From: a bacterium
GTDB taxonomy: Bacteria > Bacteroidota > Ignavibacteria > Kapaibacteriales > UBA2268
Direction: 5' to 3'
Assembly: GCA_030431515.1 (NCBI GenBank)
Contig: JAUIIX010000035.1
Span: 1 to 34,832 of the forward strand
DNA length: 34,832 nt
Position numbers and translations under genes: made by a program. Below the pieces are notes generated by a model. That model was given only the letters and a program-made list of their open reading frames with translations, was not told where the DNA came from and did not search any database. The stretch's first letter is position 1. Each line of letters opens with the position of its first letter. Shown one piece after another: positions 8,287 through 16,848 of the stretch.

Positions 8287-9528
8287 ATGCCTGTTTTCAA
8301 ACCTTTTAAAGCTTTTAGACCTAAGTCGGATTTAGCAAAACAAATTGCTGCTTATCCTTATGATGTAATTAACTCAGATGAAGCAAGAAACATTGTTAAA
8401 GATAATCCCCTATCTTTCCTTAGAGTTGGAAAACCAGAAGTAGATTTAGCAAAAGATGTTGATTTATATGATTCTTCTGTTTATTTAAAAGGGAAAGAAA
8501 ATCTTAATAATTTGATTAAAGATGGAAACTTGATAGAAGATTCTTCTTCTAATTTTTATGTTTATGCTCAAACAATGAACGGCAGAACTCAATACGGATT
8601 AGTTGGTTGTGCTGCTGTAGAAGATTACTGGAATGATAAAATCAAAAAGCATGAATTTACTCGTAAAGTAAAAGAAGAAGATAGATGTGAGCATGTTAGA
8701 GTTACAAATGCTCATACTGGTCCTATTTTCTTGACTTATAAAGATAATGATATGATTAATGCTATCGTCAAGAGAACAATCACATCAAAACCTGATAATG
8801 ACCATACTGCTGATGATGGAATTAGACATACTACTTGGATTATAAATAATGAAGATGATAAAAATTTAATTGAAAGTAAATTAAAAGAAGTTGATTCTTT
8901 CTATGTTGCTGATGGACATCACAGATCTGCTGCGGCTGCAATTGTCGGTAGAGAAAGAGCTAAAGCTAATTCAAATCACAATGGTAACGAAGAGTATAAC
9001 TTTTTCCTAGCCGTATTATTCCCAGCGAGTGAATTATTTATTATGGATTACAATAGATTAGTTAAAGATTTATACGGAAATACAACAGAAGAATTTTTTG
9101 ATAAATTATCTAAAAACTTCTCTATAGAAAAAGTTAATATAAAATACTCTCCTTCTAAAAAGGGTGAATATGGTTTATATATTGATAAACAATGGTATAA
9201 ATTAAATGTAAACGATTCTTTTGTTGAGATTGACGACCCTGTTGAATCTTTAGATGTTGCTATTCTTCAGAAATTAGTACTGAATGATATTCTCGGAATT
9301 GCTGACCCAAGAACCGATAACAGAATTGATTTTGTTGGTGGCATCAGGGGCTTAGCTGAATTAGAATCTAGAGTTGATTCTGGTGAAATGAAACTTGCTA
9401 TCTCTATGTTCCCTACTTCTATCGAAGAATTAATGAATATTGCAGATGCAGGTGAAGTTATGCCTCCTAAATCTACTTGGTTTGAACCAAAACTTAGAGA
9501 TGGCTTGTTTGTTCACTTCTTAGATTAA
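8287..9528 (+). CDS. DUF1015 family protein
   Basis: A 413-residue cytosolic protein of the DUF1015 family (PF06245). It is recognisable by the N-terminal FKPFKAFRP and AYPYDVINSDEAR segments, the central VADGHHRSAAA motif and the C-terminal MPPKSTWFEPKLRDGL. The family is widespread in Bacteroidota, Chlorobi and Firmicutes and is sometimes found near serine-biosynthesis genes; its biochemical function is not established. The start is ATG 8287, preceded by a good Shine-Dalgarno AGGAG at 8275-8279. It is 20 nt after the transferase stop, so cotranscription is likely. A strong terminator follows at 9554-9589. Confidence 0.92.
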   Translation: MPVFKPFKAFRPKSDLAKQIAAYPYDVINSDEARNIVKDNPLSFLRVGKPEVDLAKDVDLYDSSVYLKGKENLNNLIKDGNLIEDSSSNFYVYAQTMNGRTQYGLVGCAAVEDYWNDKIKKHEFTRKVKEEDRCEHVRVTNAHTGPIFLTYKDNDMINAIVKRTITSKPDNDHTADDGIRHTTWIINNEDDKNLIESKLKEVDSFYVADGHHRSAAAAIVGRERAKANSNHNGNEEYNFFLAVLFPASELFIMDYNRLVKDLYGNTTEEFFDKLSKNFSIEKVNIKYSPSKKGEYGLYIDKQWYKLNVNDSFVEIDDPVESLDVAILQKLVLNDILGIADPRTDNRIDFVGGIRGLAELESRVDSGEMKLAISMFPTSIEELMNIADAGEVMPPKSTWFEPKLRDGLFVHFLD

Positions 9529-9553
9529 TTAATAAAATATTTTGAACTATAAT

Positions 9554-9589
9554 AAGCTTACATTAATAAACTAATGTGAGCTTTTTTTT
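9554..9589 (+). terminator. Rho-independent terminator after the DUF1015 gene
   Basis: Arms AAGCTTACATTA (9554-9565) and TAATGTGAGCTT (9572-9583) pair over 12 bp with one G-T wobble and a 6-nt loop. A run of T follows to 9589. It closes the Pgi/Pmi - sugar transferase - DUF1015 group. Its proximity makes the TTG at 9593 an unlikely start for the next gene. Confidence 0.9.
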
Positions 9590-9610
9590 AAATTGAGATT
9601 AACTAATAAT

Positions 9611-12004
9611 ATGTTAGAAAAAGATTATAATAATTGCTATCATTGTGGAGATGTCTGCAGCACAGATGATATTAGTGTTGATGATAAACATTTCTGTTGC
9701 AATGGCTGTAAAACTGTTTTTGAAATACTAAATGAAAGTGGTTTAAATTCATATTATAATCTTGAAATGGACGCTGATAAACGCAGAAGAAGTGTTGATG
9801 CATCTGATAAATATGAGTTTTTAGATGATGAAGATGTAGAAGATAAAATACTTGATTTCAAAATCTCAAATAAATCTCAGTTAACTGTTGACTTGCCTGA
9901 TATTCACTGCTCGGCTTGTTTATACTTACTTGAAAATATTTATAAATTAAATCCTGCAATCTTAGAATCCAAAATTAACTTTGTTAGAAAAGAAGCAACA
10001 ATTTTATTTGATAATGAGCAATTTAGTCTTAGAAAATTATCAGAACTATTACATTCAATTGGTTATCCACCGAAGTTTAATTTATCATCTATTGAGGGTA
10101 AAAAGTCAAATCCAAATAGATTACTTTACTTCAAATTAGCAGTTGCAGGTTTTTCATTTGGAAATGTAATGTTATTTGCTTTTCCAGATTATTTATCAGG
10201 CGGAACACTTGACTCCGAAACTAAAACATTTTTATCCTACATTTCACTTTTACTTTCTCCTTTAGTGCTATTTGCAAGTAGCGATTATTTTAAGTCAGCG
10301 TGGGCTGGGCTTAAAATCAAACATATTAATATTGATGTTCCTATTTCAATTGGAATAGTTGTCCTTTTCCTACGTAGTGCTTTTGAGATTATCGGAGATT
10401 TTGGAACTGGCTATATTGATTCGTTAACAGGACTTATTTTCTTTCTATTAATAGGTAAAGTATTTCAAAAAAAGACTTATGACAAAATGTCTTTTGAAAA
10501 TGATTATTCTTCTTATTTTCCATTATCTGTAACCCTCAAAGGAAAAAATAATGTGAAGAATAAAGTAGTTGCTTTAACTAAATTAAAAGCAGGCGATAGA
10601 ATTATTCTCAAAAATGGTGATATAATTCCTAATAATTCTATCTTATTTTCAGATAAAACATATATAGATTATTCTTATGTTTCTGGCGAATCAATGCACA
10701 TCGAATGCAAAAAAGGAGATAAAATATTCGCTGGTGGTAAAATAATTGGACAAATGATTGAAGTAGATTTGCTAAGTGATTTTGACCAAGATCATTTGAA
10801 TAAAATATGGCTTGGCGATAACAAAAACGTTAAGAACAACAATTTAAGTCATTTATCAGATTCTGTTTCTAAATATTTTACTTTTATAATAATTTCAATT
10901 GCATTAATTTCATTTATTTATTGGTTTAATATTGACCCAGCAATATCTTGGGATACATTAACTGCAGTACTTATTATTACTTGTCCTTGTGCATTGGCAA
11001 TGACAATACCATTTACTTATGGAACTGCTTTAAGAGTTCTTACTACTTATGGTTTCTTTATTAAAGAAACTAATATAATAGAGACTATTAGTAGAACTAA
11101 ACAAATTGTTTTTGATAAAACAGGTACTCTGACCGATACTTCTGGCTCGAATATAGAATATTTTGGGTCTGAAATTAACATTGAAATACTCGAACTAATT
11201 AAATCTGGTGTTGAAAATTCAAATCATCCACTTTCTAAAATGCTTTTTGATTATTTGAAAGTTAGTAAAGGAGAAATAACTTACTTCAATGAATTACCTG
11301 GCTTAGGGATTGAAATTTATAATGACTCATACAAAATTAGAATTGGCAGTAAAAATTGGCTTAATTTCGATGAAGTAAATCAAATCAATGAAAGTAGTGT
11401 AGTAATTGAAGTTAATAATGAATATTATGGATATTTTATTTTCAAACAAAAATACAGAGATAATATTTTTGGAATGATAAAAAATTTAATACCGAATCAT
11501 AAATTATTTTTAATCTCTGGTGATAATGATTCTGAGAAAGATTTGCTTCAGGAAGAATTATCAAATAATATCGAAATGCAATTCAATATGTTGCCAAATG
11601 ATAAATATAAATTTATCGACGAAATCAAAAACGACAATTTCACTACAATTATGGTTGGTGATGGCTTAAATGATGCAGGTGCTTTAAAAAGTGCTGATGT
11701 CGGCATATCTGTTTCAAATGACTCCAGTTCTTTCACACCTGGTTCTGATGCAATTATAACTGGCAATAGATTAATGTATTTAGATTCATTCTTAAGTTTT
11801 ATTAAATCTACACGAAAGATAGTTATTATTTCATTTACTTTGTCCTTTTTGTATAATATAGTTGGCTTATCTTTCGCAGTAACTGGCAATTTATCGCCAA
11901 TAGTTGCAGCTATACTTATGCCATTGAGTTCTATAAGTATTATAATATTTACTACACTTTCTACGATTTTAATTTCCAAAATAAAATTAAATTCTGTAAT
12001 TTAG
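9611..12004 (+). CDS. Heavy-metal (copper) translocating P-type ATPase, FixI/CcoI type
   Basis: A P1B-type ATPase (797 aa). The N-terminus has a Cys-rich metal-binding domain (CYHCGDVC, then FCCNGCKTVF; the PF12156 type found in FixI/CcoI pumps). An HMA domain follows with the metal site HCSAC (Cys100/Cys103). The catalytic elements are SGES (about 358, actuator), the transmembrane metal site CPC (458-460), DKTGTLT with phosphorylated Asp502, the SNHPL motif of heavy-metal pumps, and GDGLNDAGAL. CcoI-type pumps export Cu(I) for cytochrome cbb3 oxidase assembly. No ccoNOP, ccoG or ccoS gene is near, so this role is inferred. ATG 9611 is preferred over TTG 9593, which abuts the terminator. The next gene, an outer-membrane barrel, starts 33 nt downstream. 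Confidence 0.92.
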   Translation: MLEKDYNNCYHCGDVCSTDDISVDDKHFCCNGCKTVFEILNESGLNSYYNLEMDADKRRRSVDASDKYEFLDDEDVEDKILDFKISNKSQLTVDLPDIHCSACLYLLENIYKLNPAILESKINFVRKEATILFDNEQFSLRKLSELLHSIGYPPKFNLSSIEGKKSNPNRLLYFKLAVAGFSFGNVMLFAFPDYLSGGTLDSETKTFLSYISLLLSPLVLFASSDYFKSAWAGLKIKHINIDVPISIGIVVLFLRSAFEIIGDFGTGYIDSLTGLIFFLLIGKVFQKKTYDKMSFENDYSSYFPLSVTLKGKNNVKNKVVALTKLKAGDRIILKNGDIIPNNSILFSDKTYIDYSYVSGESMHIECKKGDKIFAGGKIIGQMIEVDLLSDFDQDHLNKIWLGDNKNVKNNNLSHLSDSVSKYFTFIIISIALISFIYWFNIDPAISWDTLTAVLIITCPCALAMTIPFTYGTALRVLTTYGFFIKETNIIETISRTKQIVFDKTGTLTDTSGSNIEYFGSEINIEILELIKSGVENSNHPLSKMLFDYLKVSKGEITYFNELPGLGIEIYNDSYKIRIGSKNWLNFDEVNQINESSVVIEVNNEYYGYFIFKQKYRDNIFGMIKNLIPNHKLFLISGDNDSEKDLLQEELSNNIEMQFNMLPNDKYKFIDEIKNDNFTTIMVGDGLNDAGALKSADVGISVSNDSSSFTPGSDAIITGNRLMYLDSFLSFIKSTRKIVIISFTLSFLYNIVGLSFAVTGNLSPIVAAILMPLSSISIIIFTTLSTILISKIKLNSVI

Positions 12005-12037
12005 GAAAATATTTTTTGAAATTTTAATAGGTTAATT

Positions 12038-12736
12038 ATGAAAAGAGTTATTATCGCAATTTCTATATTAATTTTTTCTACTACTTCATTGTTCTCTCAA
12101 AGTTTTGGAGGAGTTAGAGCACTTAGAACACAAGCTACTTTTGGATTTCAAAATGGAGCAGGTCTTGATGTCGAATATTTAACACCACTTGGACCAAATA
12201 GATTAGCAGTACGTGCAGGATTTAGTATTTTGCCAATGCCCGCAGGTGAATTAGAATTTGCTGGATTGAATAGTGATTTAGAATTGTCTGCATCTACTTT
12301 TGACTTTGGAGTAAAATATTATGTTTCGGGTCCTACTCAAGGTCTTTTCTTAGGTGTTGATGTTGCTTTTGATAATAAAAATGTGCTTTTATCAAATATA
12401 AATGGGACTGCGGATGGTAGTTTAGTAAGTGAAGATGGTCTTTCAGCAGAAGGACAACAAGTTGATAATGGTAAAATTGATGAAACAATTTCGTCAATGA
12501 TGATTACTCCAAAATTAGGTTGGACTAAAGTATCAAAAACCGGTTTTACTTGGTCTTTCGAGTTAGGATATTCACTTATCAATGTTGATCCTTTAAATGC
12601 TACTTTGCTAGATGGGACAAATGAATACACTTACGAATTTAATAATATTTATGATGATTTATTTGGTATGACTGGACTTCCTTATGTTAGATTAGGGTTT
12701 GGTTATTCATTCAAATTAACTAAAAATACTTATTGA
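12038..12736 (+). CDS. Outer-membrane beta-barrel protein
   Basis: A 232-residue exported protein. The signal peptide (MKRVIIAISILIFSTTSLFSQ) is followed by alternating hydrophobic/polar strands and Gly-rich turns typical of small 8-stranded barrels of the OmpX/OmpW or outer-membrane beta-barrel (PF13505-like) type. Examples are GLDVEYLTPLGPNRLAVRAGFSI, FDFGVKYYV, LFLGVDVAF and the final YVRLGFGYSFKL. A loop around residues 125-150 (NGTADGSLVSEDGLSAEGQ) is polar and probably extracellular. It starts 33 nt after the metal-pump gene and ends at a strong terminator, so it may share that transcript. The ligand or function is unknown. Confidence 0.75.
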   Translation: MKRVIIAISILIFSTTSLFSQSFGGVRALRTQATFGFQNGAGLDVEYLTPLGPNRLAVRAGFSILPMPAGELEFAGLNSDLELSASTFDFGVKYYVSGPTQGLFLGVDVAFDNKNVLLSNINGTADGSLVSEDGLSAEGQQVDNGKIDETISSMMITPKLGWTKVSKTGFTWSFELGYSLINVDPLNATLLDGTNEYTYEFNNIYDDLFGMTGLPYVRLGFGYSFKLTKNTY

Positions 12737-12761
12737 TATTATTTTTACTTTTTTAAGATTT

Positions 12762-12796
12762 ATCCTCAATTACATTTAGTAGTTGGGGATTTTTTT
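12762..12796 (+). terminator. Rho-independent terminator after the barrel gene
   Basis: Arms ATCCTCAATTAC (12762-12773) and GTAGTTGGGGAT (12779-12790) pair over 12 bp with two G-T wobbles around a 5-nt loop. A T run reaches 12796. It ends the ATPase - barrel transcript. Confidence 0.9.
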
Positions 12797-12807
12797 GTGG
12801 AAATTAG

Positions 12808-12862
12808 TATCACTGATTTTATGGATTAAACTGATTTTATAAATTAAGATGTTGATTGGTAC
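12808..12862 (+). repeat. Partial copy of the composite dispersed repeat (left half)
   Basis: ATCACTGATTTTATGG, then GATT repeats and AAGATGTTGATTGGTA, follow the same order as the left two thirds of the element at 21-112. The right-hand TCTTCG...GAATGAC module is missing. It lies directly after a terminator. Confidence 0.55.
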
Positions 12863-12912
12863 AGTTACCAATGACTATAGTCAAAACTTGATCTTTCTCA
12901 TAACAAAGTTTT

Positions 12913-12963
12913 AAAAATATTTAGTAATCTATTTCGTTAAAACTTTAGTTATTAAATAAGGAA
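12913..12963 (+). repeat. 51-bp leader repeat, copy 1 (upstream of SRPBCC gene 1)
   Basis: This 51-bp block matches 13951-14001 at 48 of 51 positions. Both copies end within a few bases of a start codon and carry the gene's purine-rich ribosome-binding region (AAGGA here). It therefore looks like a duplicated promoter/leader. AGTAATCTATTTCG and GTTATTAAAT are the conserved cores, but no clean TAnnTTTG is present. Confidence 0.8.
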
Positions 12964-12967
12964 CCTA

Positions 12968-13411
12968 TTGAAATTATTAAAATTTAAAGAAAGAATATCA
13001 ATTAAATGTAGCCAAGAGAAAGCTTTTGATTATACTCAGGATTATAATAACAGACTAAAATGGGATACATTTTTAAAACAAGCTGAATTAATAGATGCAA
13101 AAAATGCTAATAAAGGTGTTAAGTCTTATTGTGCTTCCAAAAATGGACTTGGAATGACAACAGAATATTTAACCTTTAATAGGCCTCGGACTACTGCAAT
13201 TAAAATGACTAAGGGTCCATTTATGTTTAAAGAATTTCTTGGTTCTTGGACATTTAAAATTTTAAGTGATTACAATACAGAAGTTATATTCATGTATGCT
13301 TTTAAATTGAGGTTTCCGTTTAGTCTTTTTTCAAATATTGTTTTAAATAATCTACGGAAAAATGTAAAACAAAGATTAATAGATCTCAAAACTAATTTGG
13401 AATTAAATTAG
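12968..13411 (+). CDS. SRPBCC (START-like) superfamily protein 1
   Basis: A 147-residue protein with the helix-grip pattern of SRPBCC / polyketide-cyclase-like domains. The N-terminal strand KFKERISIKCSQEKAFDYTQDYNNRLKWDTF is the classic opening (beta strand, short helices, then the W-D motif). The C-terminal long helix is LRKNVKQRLIDLKTNLE. Such domains bind hydrophobic ligands; the ligand cannot be predicted here. It uses a rare TTG start, supported by AAGGA at 12959-12963 and the absence of any nearby ATG. The stop is one nucleotide before the next ATG, so the two SRPBCC genes are coupled. The upstream 51-bp leader is duplicated before 14007. Confidence 0.75.
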   Translation: MKLLKFKERISIKCSQEKAFDYTQDYNNRLKWDTFLKQAELIDAKNANKGVKSYCASKNGLGMTTEYLTFNRPRTTAIKMTKGPFMFKEFLGSWTFKILSDYNTEVIFMYAFKLRFPFSLFSNIVLNNLRKNVKQRLIDLKTNLELN

Positions 13412-13412
13412 T

Positions 13413-13934
13413 ATGATCTATAATATTTTTAATATTAAGTCTTCGATTATAATAAATTCAAATGTTGATATAATTTGGGAAAATATAACAAATGTTGATA
13501 TAAATAATTTTAAACATCCAATATATTTTAAATTGCTAGATATACCTCAACCCTTAAGTGCTGATATATTAGTAAAAGGAGTAGGAGGAAAAAGGATTGC
13601 AAATTTTAGCAATGGGAAAAAATTTATTCAAGAAATAATAATTTGGGAGCAAAATATTGAGTATGCTTTTACTTTTAACCCAGAAAATGATTTTAGAATT
13701 TGTTTCTTTTTTGACTTGACAAATGGAGTATTTCAAATTCCAGAAGGTGCTTATTTAATTTCTCCATTATCAGTTAACAAATACAAACTTAAATTATATT
13801 CAACTTATAAAATTGATAAAAGGGTATCTTTTCTATTAAAAATCCCTATTACTTTTATATTAAAGTTATTCCAGAAATACTTATTAAACTCAATAAAAAG
13901 AAATTGTGAGAGACAAACTGAGAAATCAAAATAA
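13413..13934 (+). CDS. SRPBCC-like protein 2
   Basis: A 173-residue protein with a likely SRPBCC fold. The opening IKSSIIINSNVDIIWENITNVDINNF resembles the first strand and helices of the family. LLDIPQPLSADILVKGVGGKRIANFSNGKKFIQEI matches a pattern I associate with Bacteroidota SRPBCC proteins (GVGxxR followed by F..G..F.E). The C-terminal helix (ILKLFQKYLLNSIKRNCERQ) is amphipathic. It follows gene 1 by one nucleotide (TAG, G, ATG) and is likely cotranscribed. No catalytic residues can be assigned. Sequence similarity between the two SRPBCC proteins is low, so a recent duplication is not evident. Confidence 0.6.
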   Translation: MIYNIFNIKSSIIINSNVDIIWENITNVDINNFKHPIYFKLLDIPQPLSADILVKGVGGKRIANFSNGKKFIQEIIIWEQNIEYAFTFNPENDFRICFFFDLTNGVFQIPEGAYLISPLSVNKYKLKLYSTYKIDKRVSFLLKIPITFILKLFQKYLLNSIKRNCERQTEKSK

Positions 13935-13950
13935 ATTAGGAATTTTTACA

Positions 13951-14001
13951 AAAAATATTTAGTAATCTAATTCGTTAAAACTTTTGTTATTAAATAGGGA
14001 A
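13951..14001 (+). repeat. 51-bp leader repeat, copy 2 (upstream of 14007 gene)
   Basis: This block is 48/51 identical to 12913-12963. It ends 5 nt before the ATG at 14007 and includes GGGAA, part of a strong purine-rich ribosome-binding site (GGGAAAAGGG). The three differences are two A/T swaps and one A-to-G change that strengthens the ribosome-binding site. Confidence 0.8.
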
Positions 14002-14006
14002 AAGGG

Positions 14007-14543
14007 ATGATATATTTCCTCATTCTAATGTCTTATACATTTTCTAACCCAAAGTTAGAAATTATTAAGTCAGAATTAAATATTTTTAAAAATGCGATTG
14101 TTAATGATGATTTTGAAGAGATTTCAAAGTTTTTTAAATTTCCTATCATTCATAAAGAATCAGTTGAAAATTTCTTTTATGGTGATAAAATAGATAATAT
14201 CGATAAAGAATATTTTAAAAATAACTATAAGAGAATTTTTGACTCTGACCTTATAGATTTATTTAAAATTGTTAATATTGATTCAATTCAAGATGGGGAT
14301 TCCATCTTTGAATTATTGACAGATGACCCTTTATGTAGTAGAAATACAATATCTTTTGACATTAATAAAGACACAATCAAAATTACTTGTTACTTTGAGT
14401 CAAGTGGGTATGATTCACTTTCTGATATTAATTTAGAAGATATATACGAAGGGGATTTCTTTTGTAATGAACATAATTATATATTTTTTTTCCATCTGGT
14501 TGATGAAAAACTAATCTTCAAAGAATTATATTTTGCAGGTTAA
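14007..14543 (+). CDS. Hypothetical secreted protein
   Basis: A 178-residue protein I do not recognise. The N-terminus (MIYFLILMSYTFSNPK) is a short hydrophobic leader, probably a signal peptide cut after FS. The mature part is acidic and mixed alpha/beta: helix ELNIFKNAIVNDDFEEISKFFKFPI, then strands ending KLIFKELYFAG. The opening helix followed by FKFPI recalls SnoaL/DUF4440-like or similar alpha+beta folds, but this is only an impression. A very good Shine-Dalgarno (GGGAAAAGGG) sits directly before the ATG. Its leader is a near-copy of that before the SRPBCC pair, which suggests shared control. Confidence 0.6.
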   Translation: MIYFLILMSYTFSNPKLEIIKSELNIFKNAIVNDDFEEISKFFKFPIIHKESVENFFYGDKIDNIDKEYFKNNYKRIFDSDLIDLFKIVNIDSIQDGDSIFELLTDDPLCSRNTISFDINKDTIKITCYFESSGYDSLSDINLEDIYEGDFFCNEHNYIFFFHLVDEKLIFKELYFAG

Positions 14544-14646
14544 ATAAATGTTTTCTTCTTATGTAATTCATAAAGTAAATTACCACTTGATACACCTATT
14601 ATCAATGCAAAGAGAAAGGCAACTAAAGCATCTTAATATTCTATTT

Positions 14647-16179
14647 TTACCCCCAAAACTCTCTGTCTAAGGTTCTGTATTGGATTGCTTCAGAAATATG
14701 TTTTGCTTCGATTTTATCGCTGCTATCCAAGTCTGCTATTGTACGTGATACTTTTAATACTCTGTCATAAGCCCTTGCAGATAAACCAAACTTAGCCATT
14801 GCCATTTTTAATAAATTTTGAGATACATCATCCAAATCACAATACTCCCTAATTACCTTAGTAGGCATATCAGCATTTTTGTATATATTCTTGTATTTTG
14901 AAAAACGTTCAATCTGTATTTGTCTTGCTTTTATAACTCTTTTTCTAATTTCAGAACTTGCTTCTCCTTTTCGTTTAGACGACAAATCGTCATACTTTAC
15001 TGCTGGTACTTCGATATGAATATCAATTCTATCTAATAAAGGTCCAGATATTTTGCTTAAATAGTTCTTAATTTGTTGTGGTGAAGATTGAGTTTTATCA
15101 AAACTTTCCCCGTCTGGAGTTGGATTCATAGAGCATACTAACATAAAATTAGCAGGATACTCTACATTCATTTTAGTTCTGGCAATACTAATCGTTTTAT
15201 CTTCAAGTGGTTGACGTAATACTTCAAGTACATTTCTTGCAAATTCAGGTAATTCATCTAAAAATAAAACGCCGTGATGTGCGAGTGATATTTCTCCAGG
15301 GCGTACATTTCCAACACCTCCACCAACTAATGCGGCATTAGAAATTGTATGATGTGGCGAACGAAATGGTCTAATTCTGATAAGAGCTTCATCTTTGCTA
15401 AGTAGCCCAGATACAGAATGAATCTTAGTAGTTTCGAGCGATTCTTCCAAACTTAAAGGAGGTAAAATACCAGGTATTCTTTTAGCAATCATAGTTTTAC
15501 CAGAACCGGGAGGTCCTATCATCAAAATATTATGACCACCTGCTGCTGATACTTCCAATGCACGTTTTACATTCTCTTGACCTTTTACATCAGCCAAATC
15601 AAGAATCGCCATATCACTAAAATTATCAAAGATTTGGTCAAGCTCTACAACAGTAGATTTTATTTCATATCGACCATTAAGATAATCAACCACATCTTTC
15701 AAAGATTCTGCAGGAATAACATCTAACTTACCTGTAAGAGCGGCTTCTTCTGCATTTTCTTTGGGTAATATTATACGTTTAAATCCACGTTTAGCACATT
15801 CAACTGCAATGCTCAAAGCTCCATGAATTGGTCTTAAAGTTCCTTCTAATGATAGTTCACCCAAAGCAATCGTATGCTCCAAACTTTCTTGTGGAACAAT
15901 ACCCAAAGAAGTTAAAACACCAAGTGCAATTGGCAAATCAAATGCCGAGCCCTCCTTTCTAACATCAGCAGGTGCAAGGTTTACCGTAATCTTCTTTTGT
16001 GGAAAAGCTAAGTCTGAATTTTTAATTGCAGCAGTTACCCTTTCTTTAGATTCTTTAACTGCCGAATCAGGCAAACCAACTATAACCATTCCAGGCATAG
16101 CAGGGTCAAGATGAGTTTCTATTTCAACGATAAAAGCATCAATACCAAATACAGATGCTGAAAATACTTTTGAATACAT
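14647..16179 (-). CDS. yifB: YifB family Mg-chelatase-like AAA ATPase (ComM-like)
   Basis: A full-length (510 aa) member of the YifB/ComM family. The N-terminal ChlI-type domain has the typical opening MYSKVFSASVFGIDAF and LPDSAVKESKERVTAAI. The AAA+ domain has Walker A GPPGSGKT (222-229) and Walker B GVLFLDELPEF (about 303-313). The conserved C-terminal helical domain contains ARAYDRVLKVSRTIADL. ComM is a hexameric helicase that promotes branch migration during natural transformation in Haemophilus and Vibrio; whether it does so here is unknown. The gene stands alone on the minus strand. Downstream, only about 100 bp separate it from the convergent hypothetical gene, and no clear terminator is visible there. 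Confidence 0.95.
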   Translation of the reverse strand: MYSKVFSASVFGIDAFIVEIETHLDPAMPGMVIVGLPDSAVKESKERVTAAIKNSDLAFPQKKITVNLAPADVRKEGSAFDLPIALGVLTSLGIVPQESLEHTIALGELSLEGTLRPIHGALSIAVECAKRGFKRIILPKENAEEAALTGKLDVIPAESLKDVVDYLNGRYEIKSTVVELDQIFDNFSDMAILDLADVKGQENVKRALEVSAAGGHNILMIGPPGSGKTMIAKRIPGILPPLSLEESLETTKIHSVSGLLSKDEALIRIRPFRSPHHTISNAALVGGGVGNVRPGEISLAHHGVLFLDELPEFARNVLEVLRQPLEDKTISIARTKMNVEYPANFMLVCSMNPTPDGESFDKTQSSPQQIKNYLSKISGPLLDRIDIHIEVPAVKYDDLSSKRKGEASSEIRKRVIKARQIQIERFSKYKNIYKNADMPTKVIREYCDLDDVSQNLLKMAMAKFGLSARAYDRVLKVSRTIADLDSSDKIEAKHISEAIQYRTLDREFWG

Positions 16180-16327
16180 AATAATTATTTTTCTTAATTT
16201 TCATTTTATAAAATGTAAAATAGTGAAAATATTTAAAACATAAAGAATATTTGACTTTTTATTTTGAAAACTGGCTTGAAATCAGTTCAACTTACCCCGT
16301 TATTTTGAACTTGTTTCAGTACCTCTT

Positions 16328-16377
16328 GTCATTCTGAGGCGTAGGCGAAGAATCTCCCAGAAATTACAACCATCTTA
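16328..16377 (-). repeat. Composite dispersed repeat, right half
   Basis: On the minus strand this reads TAAGATG, GTAATTTCTGGGAGATTC, then TTCGCCTACGCC and TCAGAATGAC. It matches 63-112 at 46 of 50 positions. It lies 54 bp before a perfect palindrome copy. Confidence 0.85.
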
Positions 16378-16431
16378 ATACCGTGTTTTTTCAATAGTCA
16401 TTCAGAGCGAAGCTATGAATCCATTGTATTC

Positions 16432-16459
16432 GTAGTGAACGCAAATTTGCGTTCACTAC
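16432..16459. repeat. 28-bp perfect palindrome
   Basis: Arms GTAGTGAACGC and GCGTTCACTAC flank a self-complementary AAATTT core, so all 28 bp form a perfect inverted repeat. An identical copy is at 33544-33571, and variant copies are at 19112, 21786 and 26785. Confidence 0.95.
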
Positions 16460-16472
16460 ATTTTCATCGTTA

Positions 16473-16556
16473 CGTCATATTGAGCGAAGCAAAATATCTC
16501 GTCAAAATTACCAACATCTCAATCCATGAAATCCATCTTATATCCATGATTCTGAA
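16473..16556 (-). repeat. Composite dispersed repeat, full copy (minus orientation)
   Basis: On the minus strand it reads TCAGAATCATGG, GGATT-type repeats, GAGATGTTGGTAATTTTG, then GAGATATTTTGCTTCGCTC and AATATGACG. Its right module is closest to the copy at 34251-34322 (GAGATATTTCGCTTCGCTC, AATATGAC). It starts 14 bp after the palindrome. Confidence 0.8.
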
Positions 16557-16848
16557 ACAAAAAATAATCACGCAAAAATGTAACAAAATCGCCTCTAAAA
16601 AGTTAATTGGATATAGAAGAATTACAATTTTAAAAAAATGTTTTTTATTTAGAAATATTATTTATTTTTGTAGAAAGTAAAAGAGCAAATTTATGATTTA
16701 TACATTTTCATATATTGACTTAAACAACCCTATATATATAGTTATGTATATATGGCTCTTGCTTTGCCTGTCATTTTTGTACTCCAATCTCAATATACTT
16801 TTGATTTTATCAAAAACTATCAGGGTATTTCTTTCAACAGTTTATCAA

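Noticed and set aside
11548-11979. A 143-codon minus-strand frame inside the P-type ATPase gene
   Set aside because: It is antisense to the conserved GDGLNDAGAL region and the C-terminal helices of a clear ATPase, so it is a shadow frame.
16435-16680. An 81-codon plus-strand reading frame in the repeat-rich gap
   Set aside because: It begins inside the palindrome and runs through a composite repeat. The same peptide (NANLRSL) appears wherever the palindrome is read in this frame, so it is translated repeat.
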